Positions 1 through 6,700 of a stretch of DNA of 10,946 nt are shown here, piece by piece. The DNA is taken from assembly GCA_003561595.1 (NCBI GenBank), contig PWWF01000340.1, positions 1 to 10,946 on the forward strand, given 5' to 3'. A program made the position numbers and the translations under genes. The notes below the pieces were generated by a model. That model searched no databases. It had not been told where the DNA came from and saw nothing but the letters and a program-made list of their open reading frames with translations. The stretch comes from Paracoccaceae bacterium. GTDB lineage: Bacteria > Pseudomonadota > Alphaproteobacteria > Rhodobacterales > Rhodobacteraceae. The first letter of the stretch is position 1, and each line of letters opens with the position of its first letter.

Positions 1-838
1 CTTGCGCATCGGCCCATTCGGCTGTGGCCGCGATATATTCGATGGGCGCATCGAACCAGACATAGAAGACCTTGCCCTCCATGTCCTGCCAGGGCGCGCC
101 GTCAAATTGCGCGGGCACGCCCCAGTCCAGATCGCGGGTGATGCCGCGATCCTGCAGCCCGTCGCCATCATGCAGCCATTTCTTCGCGATCGAGGTGGTT
201 AGCACGGGCCAGCCCTGTTGCGCGTCGATCCAGGCGTCGAGCTGCGCGCGCATCTTTGACTGGCGCAGGAAAAGATGGCGGGTCTTGCGCACCTCCAGAT
301 CCGTCGCGCCCGATATCGCGGAGCGCGGGTTGATCAGATCGGTGGGGTCAAGCTGCTTGGTGCAGTTCTCGCATTGGTCCCCACGCGCGCGGTCATAGCC
401 GCAATTCGGGCAGGTCCCCTCGATATACCGGTCGGGCAGAAAGCGGCCGTCACTGGGGGAATAGACCTGTTCCTCGGCCACGTCGTCTATCAGCCCAGCA
501 TCGCCCAGTCGGGCCGCGAAATGCTGCGTCAGCGCGTGGTTGCGCGCGCTGGAGGAGCGGCCATAGTGGTCAAAGGACAGCGCAAAGCCAGTCGCCAGCT
601 TGGTCTGGGTGGCGTGCATCTGGCGGCAGTATTCCGCGACCGGCTGCCCGGCCTTGGCGGCGGCCAGTTCGGCGGGTGTGCCGTGTTCGTCGGTGGCGCA
701 GATGAACATGACCTCATGGCCGCGCGCGCGCATGTAGCGGGCATAGAGGTCGGCGGGCAGCTGGCTGCCGACCAGATTGCCCAGATGCTTGATTCCATTG
801 ATATACGGCAGGGCCGAAGTGATCAGGATACGCGCCAT
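1..838 (-). CDS. metG: Methionyl-tRNA synthetase, N-terminal part (cut by window edge)
   Basis: Charges tRNA-Met with methionine in the cytoplasm. The reverse strand opens with ATG at 838-836 and reads without a stop for 279 codons to the window edge; a full enzyme is usually about 550-580 residues. It begins [20 protein letters not shown], and residues 18-21 (HLGN) are the class I HIGH-type signature. Residues 143-159 hold a zinc knuckle with Cys143, Cys146, Cys156 and Cys159, typical of this enzyme. WFDAPIEYI near the window edge is the conserved core motif. The KMSKS loop and anticodon-binding domain lie outside. Only a weak GGGGAC purine stretch sits before the ATG. It follows fliI on the same strand after a 331-bp spacer with a terminator-like hairpin, so it is probably a separate unit. 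Identification is by motif and sequence recognition. Confidence 0.97.
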   Translation of the reverse strand, partial: MARILITSALPYINGIKHLGNLVGSQLPADLYARYMRARGHEVMFICATDEHGTPAELAAAKAGQPVAEYCRQMHATQTKLATGFALSFDHYGRSSSARNHALTQHFAARLGDAGLIDDVAEEQVYSPSDGRFLPDRYIEGTCPNCGYDRARGDQCENCTKQLDPTDLINPRSAISGATDLEVRKTRHLFLRQSKMRAQLDAWIDAQQGWPVLTTSIAKKWLHDGDGLQDRGITRDLDWGVPAQFDGAPWQDMEGKVFYVWFDAPIEYIAATAEWADAQ

Positions 839-947
839 GTCTGTCCCCGGTTGAAGCGGTGCGTCCCCATCTAGTCCAATTCGGACCCGAGGGGAAACCC
901 TGTTTAAGGCCTCTGCATGTCCTGGGCTCAAGAACGCAAAGCAGGGA

Positions 948-978
948 AGCGCCTGCCGGGGGGGGGCAGGCAGGCGCT
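948..978 (-). terminator. Terminator-like hairpin downstream of fliI
   Basis: A perfect 10-bp inverted repeat, AGCGCCTGCC at 948-957 and GGCAGGCGCT at 969-978, flanks an 11-base loop made of nine G and CA. Read on the minus strand the loop is mostly C and the stem is followed by TTCCCTGCTTTGCGTTCT, a moderately T-rich tail; on the plus strand no T tract follows. This suits an intrinsic terminator for leftward transcription from fliI ahead of metG. The tail is not a clean U run, so efficiency is uncertain. Confidence 0.55.
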
Positions 979-1104
979 GCTTGGGCGGTCGCCGCCGGGC
1001 AGGACAATTGCACAAACTGCTGCGTTATTCAGAGGTCTTTGTTTGCAAAACCGTGCTGTGGCAACCGGTGTGTCCCGCGCGGGTCAGGTGTCGCGCCACG
1101 AGGA

Positions 1105-1132
1105 TGACCGGCACGACATTAGCGTCCGGTCA
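1105..1132. repeat. Inverted repeat just downstream of fliI
   Basis: TGACCGG at 1105-1111 pairs perfectly with CCGGTCA at 1126-1132 around a 14-base loop, starting 38 bases past the fliI stop codon. It has no T tract on either side, so it is not a classical terminator. It could protect the 3' end of fliI mRNA or be a chance repeat in GC-rich DNA. Confidence 0.3.
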
Positions 1133-1169
1133 GCGGCGATGGCCCCGGTCCTGCAATGCGCGGCGCGCT

Positions 1170-2510
1170 TCAACGCTTGGCCCCCTTCGCGGCAGGGGCC
1201 GGTGGCTCCAGCGCGCGGGCCAGACGCGCAAAGGCGCCGCGAATACCCTTGGGCGCATCCTCGGCCACGAACCCGTCCAGCGCGGGCCAGAGCTGCACGG
1301 CGCGGTCCACCAGCGGATCGGACCCTGCCTCATAGAGCCCCGCCTGAATCATCATCTCGGCGCGGGCATAGGCCCCCAGATAGCGCCGCGCCTCGGCGAT
1401 GCGCGCATTCTCCTCGGGCGTGGCGCAATGGGGCAGGGCGCGACTGACCGAGCGTAACACATCGATGGCCGGAAAGCGCCCGCGCTCGGCGATCGCGCGG
1501 TCCATGACCACATGCCCGTCCAGCACCCCGCGCAGGATATCGGCGACGGGTTCCTCCATATCCGAGCCGGCGACCAGCACGCTGAACACTCCCGTAATCG
1601 CGCCGATATCATCCTGCCCGGGGCCCGCGCGTTCGGCCAGCGCCATGATCCGGTGGCCCAGCGAAGGGGGGTGGCCGCGCAGGCTGGCCGCTTCGCCCGC
1701 CGCCAGCGCAACCTCGCGATGTGCCTCGGCCATGCGGGTGATGCTGTCGGCCAGCAGCAGCACATGCTTGCCCTGATCGCGGAAATGTTCGGCCACGCAC
1801 ATCGCCGCCTGCGCGCAGCGCACCCGCGTCAGGGGCGGCCGGTCCGAAGTTGCAGCGACGACAACCGCGCGCGCCAGCCCCTCCGGGCCCAGCACATCCT
1901 CGACGAACTCGCGCAGCTCGCGCCCGCGTTCGCCCACCAGCGCGATCACGACAACATCAGCCTGCATATGCCGCGCGAACTTGCCCAGCAGCATGGATTT
2001 GCCCACGCCCGAGCCTGCGAACAACCCGATCCGCTGGCCGCGCACCACCGGCAACATGGTGTTGAACACGGCCATTCCGGTATCCAGCCGCGCCCCCAGC
2101 CGACCGCGCCGCGCAGGCGCAGGCGGTGCGCTGTCCAGACTGCGCAGCACCGGGCCGGGGACCAGCGGGCGGCCATCCATGGGGCGGCCATAGGGGTCGA
2201 TCACCCGGCCGATCCAGCCATCATCAGGGGCGATGCCGCGCGCGGGGCAATGCTCGGCCCGGTCGCCAATGGCCAGCCCGTCGCGCGGGCCATCGGGCAG
2301 GGCCAGCGCCTCATCCGCGCTAAGACCCACGATCTCGGCGCCCATGCAGGTCTGCCCGCGCGTCCCGATCTCCAGCCAGTCGCCGATCCGCGCCTGCCGG
2401 GTCAGCCCGGAGACGGCGACCAACTGCCCCTCGATCCGGCTGATCCGCCCGTAAACCCGCACCGGGCGCAGTTCCGCCACCTGCGCCTGCAGCGCCTCCA
2501 GAATCTCCAT
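1170..2510 (-). CDS. fliI: Flagellar protein export ATPase FliI
   Basis: Hexameric ATPase on the cytoplasmic side of the flagellar type III export gate, related to the F1 beta subunit; it helps deliver rod, hook and filament subunits. The 446-residue length fits the family (457 in E. coli). Counting from the chosen start, Walker A is GLFAGSGVGKS at about 162-172, GERGRE at 193-198 contains the expected catalytic glutamate, and Walker B VLLLAD ends at Asp255. The signature loop reads GHPPSL where GYPPS is usual. Start choice: GTG at 2513 precedes ATG at 2510; AAGGAG at 2522-2517 lies 6 bases from the ATG but only 3 from the GTG, so ATG is preferred. It is divergent from the flgB operon. No fliJ follows it, unlike many bacteria. 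Confidence 0.96.
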   Translation of the reverse strand: MEILEALQAQVAELRPVRVYGRISRIEGQLVAVSGLTRQARIGDWLEIGTRGQTCMGAEIVGLSADEALALPDGPRDGLAIGDRAEHCPARGIAPDDGWIGRVIDPYGRPMDGRPLVPGPVLRSLDSAPPAPARRGRLGARLDTGMAVFNTMLPVVRGQRIGLFAGSGVGKSMLLGKFARHMQADVVVIALVGERGRELREFVEDVLGPEGLARAVVVAATSDRPPLTRVRCAQAAMCVAEHFRDQGKHVLLLADSITRMAEAHREVALAAGEAASLRGHPPSLGHRIMALAERAGPGQDDIGAITGVFSVLVAGSDMEEPVADILRGVLDGHVVMDRAIAERGRFPAIDVLRSVSRALPHCATPEENARIAEARRYLGAYARAEMMIQAGLYEAGSDPLVDRAVQLWPALDGFVAEDAPKGIRGAFARLARALEPPAPAAKGAKR

Positions 2511-2596
2511 CACGCTCTCCTTCCTGTCTCGTGGTTACCGAACCTTAAGCGAATCAGCCTTAAAGCTTGGTGTAGCGATTGACGGGAGAAGCCCTC
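2511..2596. promoter_or_regulatory. Divergent promoter/operator region fliI <> flgB
   Basis: Only 86 bases separate the two divergent flagellar starts, so both promoters must sit or overlap here. The middle (about 2540-2568) is AT-richer than its surroundings and holds two direct CCTTAA repeats at 2543-2548 and 2558-2563, 15 bases apart. On the minus strand TTAA-N6-GTAAC resembles the alphaproteobacterial CtrA box (TTAA-N7-TTAAC) but is one base short with one mismatch, so CtrA control is only a suggestion. No sigma-54 (GGC..TTGC type) or clear sigma-28 promoter was found. Confidence 0.5.
2584..2589 (+). promoter_or_regulatory. Ribosome-binding site of flgB (decides start)
   Basis: GGGAGA lies 7 bases before ATG 2597. 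The upstream in-frame TTG at 2579 has no such purine stretch and would place this site inside the gene, so ATG 2597 is taken as the start. Confidence 0.7.
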
Positions 2597-2971
2597 ATGT
2601 TCGACATACCTGACCTGATGCGCACGGCGCAGGACCTTGCGCGCCATTCCGGCGCCCGCCAGACCGTGATTGCGCAGAATATCGCGCAGGCCGATACGCC
2701 CGGCTACCGCGCGCAGGATCTGCCGCCCTTTCATGCGCAGGCCGACCGCGCCCTTGCCGCCACGCGCCCCACGCATCTGGATGCCGGCGCCCGGCCCGCG
2801 GAACTGACACCGCGCACGGATCGCAGCGCGCCCGCTCTTTCACCCAATGGCAATACAGTCTCGCTCGAAGGGCAGATGATGCAGGCCGCCCAGACCCGTC
2901 AGGCGCATGACATGGCGCTGTCCACCTATACATCTGCCCGCGCGATCCTGCGCACGGCGATGGGCCGCTAG
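2597..2971 (+). CDS. flgB: Flagellar basal-body rod protein FlgB
   Basis: Proximal rod subunit at the base of the rod near the MS ring, exported by the flagellar type III system. The product is 124 residues (138 in E. coli). Residues 27-41 (QNIAQADTPGYRAQD) are the N-terminal motif shared by rod and hook proteins, and the C-terminal helix ends in SARAILRTAMGR, both typical of FlgB. An upstream in-frame TTG at 2579 would add six residues, but GGGAGA sits 7 bases before ATG 2597. First gene of the plus-strand flagellar operon, with flgC starting 14 bases after its TAG stop. No signal peptide, as expected for a type III substrate. Confidence 0.93.
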   Translation: MFDIPDLMRTAQDLARHSGARQTVIAQNIAQADTPGYRAQDLPPFHAQADRALAATRPTHLDAGARPAELTPRTDRSAPALSPNGNTVSLEGQMMQAAQTRQAHDMALSTYTSARAILRTAMGR

Positions 2972-2978
2972 GGGGGGG
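2971..2978 (+). promoter_or_regulatory. Poly-G (G8) tract at the ribosome-binding position of flgC
   Basis: Eight consecutive G residues start at the last base of the flgB stop codon TAG and end 7 bases before the flgC ATG at 2986. This is the distance of a Shine-Dalgarno site, and no other purine-rich site is present. The tract is therefore probably the flgC ribosome-binding site, helped by coupling to flgB translation. Homopolymeric tracts of this length can vary in length by slippage. Confidence 0.45.
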
Positions 2979-2985
2979 CGCAGTC

Positions 2986-3378
2986 ATGTCCGATCTCTTC
3001 GCCAGTTTCGCCCTGTCCGCCTCTGGGATGGAAGCGCAGGCGCGCCGCCTGCGCCATGTCTCGGAGAATATCGCCAATGCCGACACACCCGGCTACCGGC
3101 GCAAGACCATAGATTTCCGGGCCGAGATGGACCGCGATACCGGGTTGTCGCGCGTGGCCACCGGCCCTGTCCAGCTTGATCCGCGCGAATTGCCCCGCGT
3201 CTATGACCCGTCCCACCCGCTTGCCGATGAGGACGGGTATCACGACGGCTCGGGCGTCGATCTGATGATCGAGATTGCCGACGCGCGCGAAGCCGGGCGC
3301 AGTTATGAGGCCAATCTGCGTGCTTTTGACCAGACACGCCAGATGACGCAGGGCCTGCTGGACCTGCTGCGCCGCTGA
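2986..3378 (+). CDS. flgC: Flagellar basal-body rod protein FlgC
   Basis: Proximal rod subunit that assembles with FlgB, exported through the flagellar type III apparatus. It has 130 residues (134 in E. coli). Residues 27-40 (ENIANADTPGYRRK) are the conserved N-terminal rod motif. Residues 107-111 (YEANL) start the C-terminal helix that packs against the N-terminal one in axial proteins. ATG 2986 is the first in-frame start beyond the flgB stop and gives the family length. The apparent ribosome-binding site is a G8 tract. It sits in the flgB-flgC-fliE order seen across many bacteria, and fliE follows after 20 bases. Confidence 0.95.
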   Translation: MSDLFASFALSASGMEAQARRLRHVSENIANADTPGYRRKTIDFRAEMDRDTGLSRVATGPVQLDPRELPRVYDPSHPLADEDGYHDGSGVDLMIEIADAREAGRSYEANLRAFDQTRQMTQGLLDLLRR

Positions 3379-3398
3379 TTTCCAGAAAGGAATATGCA

Positions 3399-3698
3399 AT
3401 GACCCTCTCACCCGCTGCCGCGATACAATCCTATGATCAGGCCCGCCGCGCCGCCGCGCCCGCGCCGAGGCCAGAGGCCGATACCCGCGCCGAAGGGGTG
3501 TTCGGCGCAGCCCTTGGCCGCTTTGCCGACGGGCTGGCCAAGGATGAGGCCACGGCCACGCAGTCACTCGCGACCGGGGCGGACCCGCAGGCATTGGTCG
3601 AGGCGCTGGCCCAGACCGAACTCGCGGTCGAATCCGTCGTCGCCGTGCGCGACAAGGTGGTCGAGGCCTATCTCGAAATCCTGCGCATGCCGGTCTGA
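3399..3698 (+). CDS. fliE: Flagellar hook-basal body complex protein FliE
   Basis: Small adaptor linking the MS ring/export gate to the proximal rod and one of the first flagellar export substrates. The product is 99 residues (104 in E. coli). The N-terminal third is alanine- and proline-rich and variable, as in the family. The C-terminal part matches the FliE pattern: an A-Q-x-E-L-A-V-E-S helix, then VRDKVVEAYLEILRMPV, ending in the characteristic AYxEIxRMxV. AAAGGA lies 7 bases before ATG 3399. fliQ begins 3 bases after the stop, indicating translational coupling. Confidence 0.93.
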   Translation: MTLSPAAAIQSYDQARRAAAPAPRPEADTRAEGVFGAALGRFADGLAKDEATATQSLATGADPQALVEALAQTELAVESVVAVRDKVVEAYLEILRMPV

Positions 3699-3701
3699 AC
3701 C

Positions 3702-3968
3702 ATGCCTGAGGCCGTCTTTTTCGACACGCTGCGCCACGGGCTATGGGTTGCGACGATGGTCGCAACCCCGATCCTGACCGCCGCGCTGGCAACCGGCATC
3801 GCGGTCGGGCTGTTTCAGGCGCTGACCTCGATCCAGGAAATGACGCTGACCTTCGTGCCCAAGCTCGCCGCCATCGTCGCGGTGTTCTGGATCTCGATGA
3901 GTTTCATGAGCACAACGCTGGTTACGTTCTTCCACCGCGAAATCCTGCCCCTCATTGTCGAGTTCTGA
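3702..3968 (+). CDS. fliQ: Flagellar export gate protein FliQ
   Basis: Inner-membrane subunit of the FliPQR core of the flagellar export gate. At 88 residues it has the usual length (89 in E. coli). Two hydrophobic segments are visible: about residues 13-38 with TPILTAALATGIAVGLFQA, and about 49-73 with KLAAIVAVFWISMSF. The loop between them, SIQEMTLTFVPK, is the FliQ hallmark (T-S/Q-I-x-E-x-T-L-x-F-x-P-K). It lies between fliE and flgF, with gaps of 3 and 2 bases, rather than next to fliP or fliR; its partner fliR is in the opposite-strand block about 6 kb away. Confidence 0.96.
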   Translation: MPEAVFFDTLRHGLWVATMVATPILTAALATGIAVGLFQALTSIQEMTLTFVPKLAAIVAVFWISMSFMSTTLVTFFHREILPLIVEF

Positions 3969-3970
3969 TC

Positions 3971-4687
3971 ATGGATAATGCCAGTTACGTCACCCTGACC
4001 CGGATGTCGGGCCTGAACCGCGAAATGCAGGTGATCGCCCATAATGTCGCAAATTCCGGCACGTCGGGGTTCCGGCGAGAAGGGCTGATCTTCTCGGAAT
4101 TCGTGCGCGGGGGCGAAGGGCACGAACCCTCGATCTCGATGGCGCTGGGCAACACGCGCCAGACCTCGGATCTGCAGGGCGCGCTGGCACAGACCGGCGG
4201 CGCGTTCGATATGGCGATTGAGGGCGAGGGCTATTTCCAGGTCGAGACCGCCGCAGGCCCGCGCCTGACCCGCGCGGGCAGTTTCACCCCGAATGAGGCG
4301 GGTGAGCTGGTCAATATGGACGGCCACCGCCTGCTCGATGCCGGGGGCGCCGCGATCTTTGTGCCGCCCGATGCCGGGCAGATCGCGATGTCGCGCGACG
4401 GCACGCTGTCCAGCGACGGGCTGCCCTTTGCGCAGGTGGGCCTTGTCCGTCCCGCCGATCCCGTCACCCTGTCGCGCGCCGCCGGCACCTTGTTCGAGGT
4501 CGAGGGCGATATCGAGCCGGTCGAGGCGCCTGTCATCCTGCAGGGCTTTTTAGAGGAATCGAATGTCAATCCGGTGATGGAGCTTGCGCGCATGATCGAG
4601 GTGCAGCGCGCCTATGAACAGGGCCAGCGGCTGCTGGACCGCGAGGATGAGCGCATCAAGAACGTCATCCAGACCCTTGGCCGGTAA
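3971..4687 (+). CDS. flgF: Flagellar basal-body rod protein FlgF
   Basis: Rod subunit between the proximal rod and FlgG, exported by the type III system. The 238-residue product (251 in E. coli) starts MDNASYVTLTRMSGLNREMQ. Residues 24-37 (HNVANSGTSGFRRE) are the N-terminal rod motif, AIEGEGYFQV marks the core domain of FlgE/F/G proteins, and the C-terminus has the helix ESNVNPVMELARMIEVQRAY. The open frame extends upstream to 3743 inside fliQ, but this would add about 76 residues of fliQ shadow, so ATG 3971, two bases after the fliQ stop, is the start. No strong ribosome-binding site precedes it, so coupling to fliQ is likely. Shorter and more divergent than the following FlgG, which supports FlgF. 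Confidence 0.93.
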   Translation: MDNASYVTLTRMSGLNREMQVIAHNVANSGTSGFRREGLIFSEFVRGGEGHEPSISMALGNTRQTSDLQGALAQTGGAFDMAIEGEGYFQVETAAGPRLTRAGSFTPNEAGELVNMDGHRLLDAGGAAIFVPPDAGQIAMSRDGTLSSDGLPFAQVGLVRPADPVTLSRAAGTLFEVEGDIEPVEAPVILQGFLEESNVNPVMELARMIEVQRAYEQGQRLLDREDERIKNVIQTLGR

Positions 4688-4707
4688 CAAGAAAAAGGAA
4701 ACATCAG

Positions 4708-5493
4708 ATGAAATCCCTCCATATCGCCGCAACCGGCATGAGCGCGCAGCAGATGCGCGTCGATACCATCGCCAACAACCTCGCGAATATGAGCACGACA
4801 GGCTATAATGCCCGGCGCGCCGATTTCGCCGATCTGCATTATCAGCAATTCGCGCGCGCGGGCGCGATAAGCGCGCAGGACGGGACAGTGCTGCCGACAG
4901 GCGTGCAACTGGGCCTCGGGGTGCGCCCCTCTTCGGTCAGCATGCAGGTCGAACAGGGCGCGTCAGGCTATACCGGCGGCGATCTGGACCTCGCGATCGA
5001 GGGGCGCGGCTTTCTGGAGGTCGTGCTGCCCGATGGCCAGCCTGCCTATACCCGCGACGGCGCGCTGCATCGCACGGGCGACGGGCTGATTGTCAATGCC
5101 GAAGGCTTCGAGGTCGTGCCCGGCATCACCATCCCTGATGACGCGCGCGCTCTCTCGATCAATGCCGAGGGCGAGGTCTATGCCTATTTCGCGGGCCAGG
5201 TTGAACCGCAGCTTCTGGGGCAGATCTCGCTGGTCGGGTTCTCCAATGAAAAGGGGTTGGAGGCGATGGGTTCGAACCTGTTTCTGGAATCCGCCGCCTC
5301 TGGCCCGCCGGTCGTCGGCGCGCCGGGCACGGACGGGCTGGGCACGCTGCGGCAGGGCTATCTGGAGGAAAGCTCGGTCGATGCCGTGCGCGAGATGACT
5401 GACCTGATCAAGGCGCAGCGCGGCTATGAGCTGAATTCCAAGATCATCACGGCGGCCGATCAGATGCTGGCCGCCACGACACAGGTACGTTGA
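4708..5493 (+). CDS. flgG: Flagellar distal rod protein FlgG
   Basis: Distal rod subunit forming the part of the drive shaft that passes through the P and L rings. The product is 261 residues (260 in E. coli). It opens MKSLHIAATGMSAQQMRVDT; residues 23-34 (NNLANMSTTGYN) are the conserved rod motif. AIEGRGFLEV marks the core, and the C-terminal helix contains GYLEESSVDAVREMTDLI and AQRGYELNSKIITAADQM, which are very characteristic of FlgG. AAGGA sits 8 bases before the ATG. The TGA stop overlaps the flgA ATG in a TGATG junction. Confidence 0.97.
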   Translation: MKSLHIAATGMSAQQMRVDTIANNLANMSTTGYNARRADFADLHYQQFARAGAISAQDGTVLPTGVQLGLGVRPSSVSMQVEQGASGYTGGDLDLAIEGRGFLEVVLPDGQPAYTRDGALHRTGDGLIVNAEGFEVVPGITIPDDARALSINAEGEVYAYFAGQVEPQLLGQISLVGFSNEKGLEAMGSNLFLESAASGPPVVGAPGTDGLGTLRQGYLEESSVDAVREMTDLIKAQRGYELNSKIITAADQMLAATTQVR

Positions 5494-5927
5494 TGCGCTG
5501 GCTGATGCTGGTCCTGCTGCTCTGGCCGCAAGCGGGGTTTGGTGAATCGCTGGTGGCCACGCGGCTGATCCGCGCGACCGAGGTGATCGCCGAGGGCGAT
5601 GTCACGCGCCACCCGCAACCCGTCAGCGGGGCCGCACAGCACCCCGATCAGGTCATCGGGCTGGAGGCGCGCGTCGCGCTTTATCCCGGTCGTCCGATCA
5701 AGCTTGCCGATCTGGGCCCCGCCGCCGTGGTCGAGCGCAATGACATCGTGCGCATGGTCTATCGCCGGGGCGGGCTGGTTATCCTGTCCGAGGGCCGCGC
5801 GCTGGCACGCGCGGGGCTGGGCGACACGATCACGGTCATGAATCTGGGCTCGCGCCAGTCGGTTCAAGGCGTGGTCACGACGGCAGGTCTGATCGAGGTC
5901 ACGGGCTCCTCCGGAGCGATGGAGTAG
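5493..5927 (+). CDS. flgA: Flagellar P-ring assembly chaperone FlgA
   Basis: Periplasmic chaperone that assists FlgI polymerisation into the P ring. The product is 144 residues, shorter than the E. coli protein (219) because it keeps mainly the C-terminal SAF-type domain. A hydrophobic signal peptide (MRWLMLVLLLWPQAGFG) precedes a probable cleavage near residue 17. SAF-domain features follow: LYPGRPI, a VVERND segment, ALARAGLGDTITVMNLGS and a final GVVTTAGLIEV. An in-frame TTG at 5490 is possible, but ATG 5493 forms the usual TGATG overlap with flgG. Its substrate gene flgI is not in the window. Confidence 0.92.
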   Translation: MRWLMLVLLLWPQAGFGESLVATRLIRATEVIAEGDVTRHPQPVSGAAQHPDQVIGLEARVALYPGRPIKLADLGPAAVVERNDIVRMVYRRGGLVILSEGRALARAGLGDTITVMNLGSRQSVQGVVTTAGLIEVTGSSGAME

Positions 5928-5953
5928 GGGCGCGCCATGCAAGGAATGAAATC

Positions 5954-6685
5954 ATGATGAATCGCCTGGCCCTTGTCTGTACTGCGGGCCTGTTGCTGCC
6001 CGCTTGCGAACCGCTGAGCGAGGTGGGCCGCGCGCCCGAGTTCAGCCCGCCCGAACAAAGCGTGGAGCATGCGGCGCTTTACCGTATCCCCATGCCCGAG
6101 ACGACGACGCGGGCGCGCGATGTCGATCAGGCCTCGCTCTGGTCGTCCAGCCAGCGCTCGCTATTGGGCGACCGGCGCGCGGGGCGGCCCGGCGACATCC
6201 TGACCGTGGTGATCGAGATCGATGACCGCGCCGAGATCTCGAACAATACCTCGCGCGGACGCTCGGGGTCCAGCACCATGGGTGTTCCGAACTTTCTGGG
6301 CGTGCCGCAGGCCATCGACCGGCGCCTGCCGGGCGGGCTGAGTGTCGCGGACGGCATCGACGCGAGCGGGTCCACGGATTTCTCGGGCAGCGGGTCCGTG
6401 CGGCGGAATGAAAGCCTGACACTGCGCGTCGCCTCGACCGTGGTAGAGCGCCTGCCCAATGGCGTTCTGCGCATCGAAGGGCAGCAGGAAGTGCGCGTCA
6501 ATCACGAATTGCGCCAGTTGCTGGTTACTGGCCATGTCCGGCCTGAAGATATTTCGCGCCAGAACGAAATCACCTATGACAAGATCGCGGGCGCGCGGAT
6601 TTCCTATGGCGGGCGGGGCATCATCTCGAACGTGCAGCAGCCGCGCTATGGTCAGCAGATCACCGATATTCTGGCACCATTCTAG
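5954..6685 (+). CDS. flgH: Flagellar L-ring lipoprotein FlgH
   Basis: Outer-membrane lipoprotein that polymerises into the L ring around the distal rod. The product is 243 residues (232 in E. coli). A type II signal peptide ends in the lipobox LPAC with Cys18 as the lipidation site. Family motifs follow: SLWSSSQRSLLGDRRAGRPGD, then ILTVVIEIDDRAEISN, and in the C-terminal half VERLPNGVLRIEGQQEVRVN and GRGIISNVQQP. AAGGA at 5941-5945 lies 8 bases before the first of two adjacent ATGs, so 5954 is preferred over 5957. It follows flgA by 26 bases, an flgF-flgG-flgA-flgH order also known from Caulobacter. Confidence 0.96.
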   Translation: MMNRLALVCTAGLLLPACEPLSEVGRAPEFSPPEQSVEHAALYRIPMPETTTRARDVDQASLWSSSQRSLLGDRRAGRPGDILTVVIEIDDRAEISNNTSRGRSGSSTMGVPNFLGVPQAIDRRLPGGLSVADGIDASGSTDFSGSGSVRRNESLTLRVASTVVERLPNGVLRIEGQQEVRVNHELRQLLVTGHVRPEDISRQNEITYDKIAGARISYGGRGIISNVQQPRYGQQITDILAPF

Positions 6686-6700
6686 AGAGGGCATGAGGGC

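Larger units (their letters stand above)
839..1169. other. Intergenic region between fliI and metG (no gene seen)
   Basis: About 330 bases without a convincing gene; the short open frames crossing it lack good starts and continue antisense into metG or fliI. It holds the terminator-like hairpin at 948-978, a hairpin at 1105-1132, and an imperfect inverted repeat close to metG: CCCC 865-868 with GGGG 891-894, and inside it GTCC 874-877 with GGAC 883-886. The part at about 1005-1055 is noticeably more AT-rich than its surroundings and includes the palindrome TTTGCAAA at 1042-1049. It might carry a leftward promoter for metG, but no good -35/-10 pair could be made out. No tRNA or riboswitch was recognised. 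Confidence 0.6.

Noticed and set aside
275..874. A 199-codon plus-strand open frame at the left end
   Set aside because: Antisense to metG, whose zinc knuckle and HLGN motif are clear on the minus strand.
1512..2582. A 356-codon plus-strand open frame opposite fliI
   Set aside because: Antisense shadow of fliI, rich in Arg, Pro, Gln and Ala, with no motif; fliI on the other strand has full ATPase signatures.
2561..2587. Possible sigma-28 promoter (TAAA at 2561) before flgB
   Set aside because: The sequence 15 bases downstream does not resemble GCCGATAA, so the match is only to the four-base first element.
2968..3792. A 274-codon minus-strand open frame opposite flgC, fliE and fliQ
   Set aside because: Its sequence is low-complexity Arg/Pro/Ala and it covers three well-defined flagellar genes of normal length.
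3743..3970. N-terminal extension of flgF into fliQ
   Set aside because: The extra 76 residues are a frame-shifted reading of fliQ and do not resemble any FlgF; ATG 3971 gives the family start and length.
5493..6685. Lack of flgI between flgA and flgH as an anomaly
   Set aside because: The flgF-flgG-flgA-flgH order without flgI is known in Caulobacter, so it is ordinary for alphaproteobacteria.
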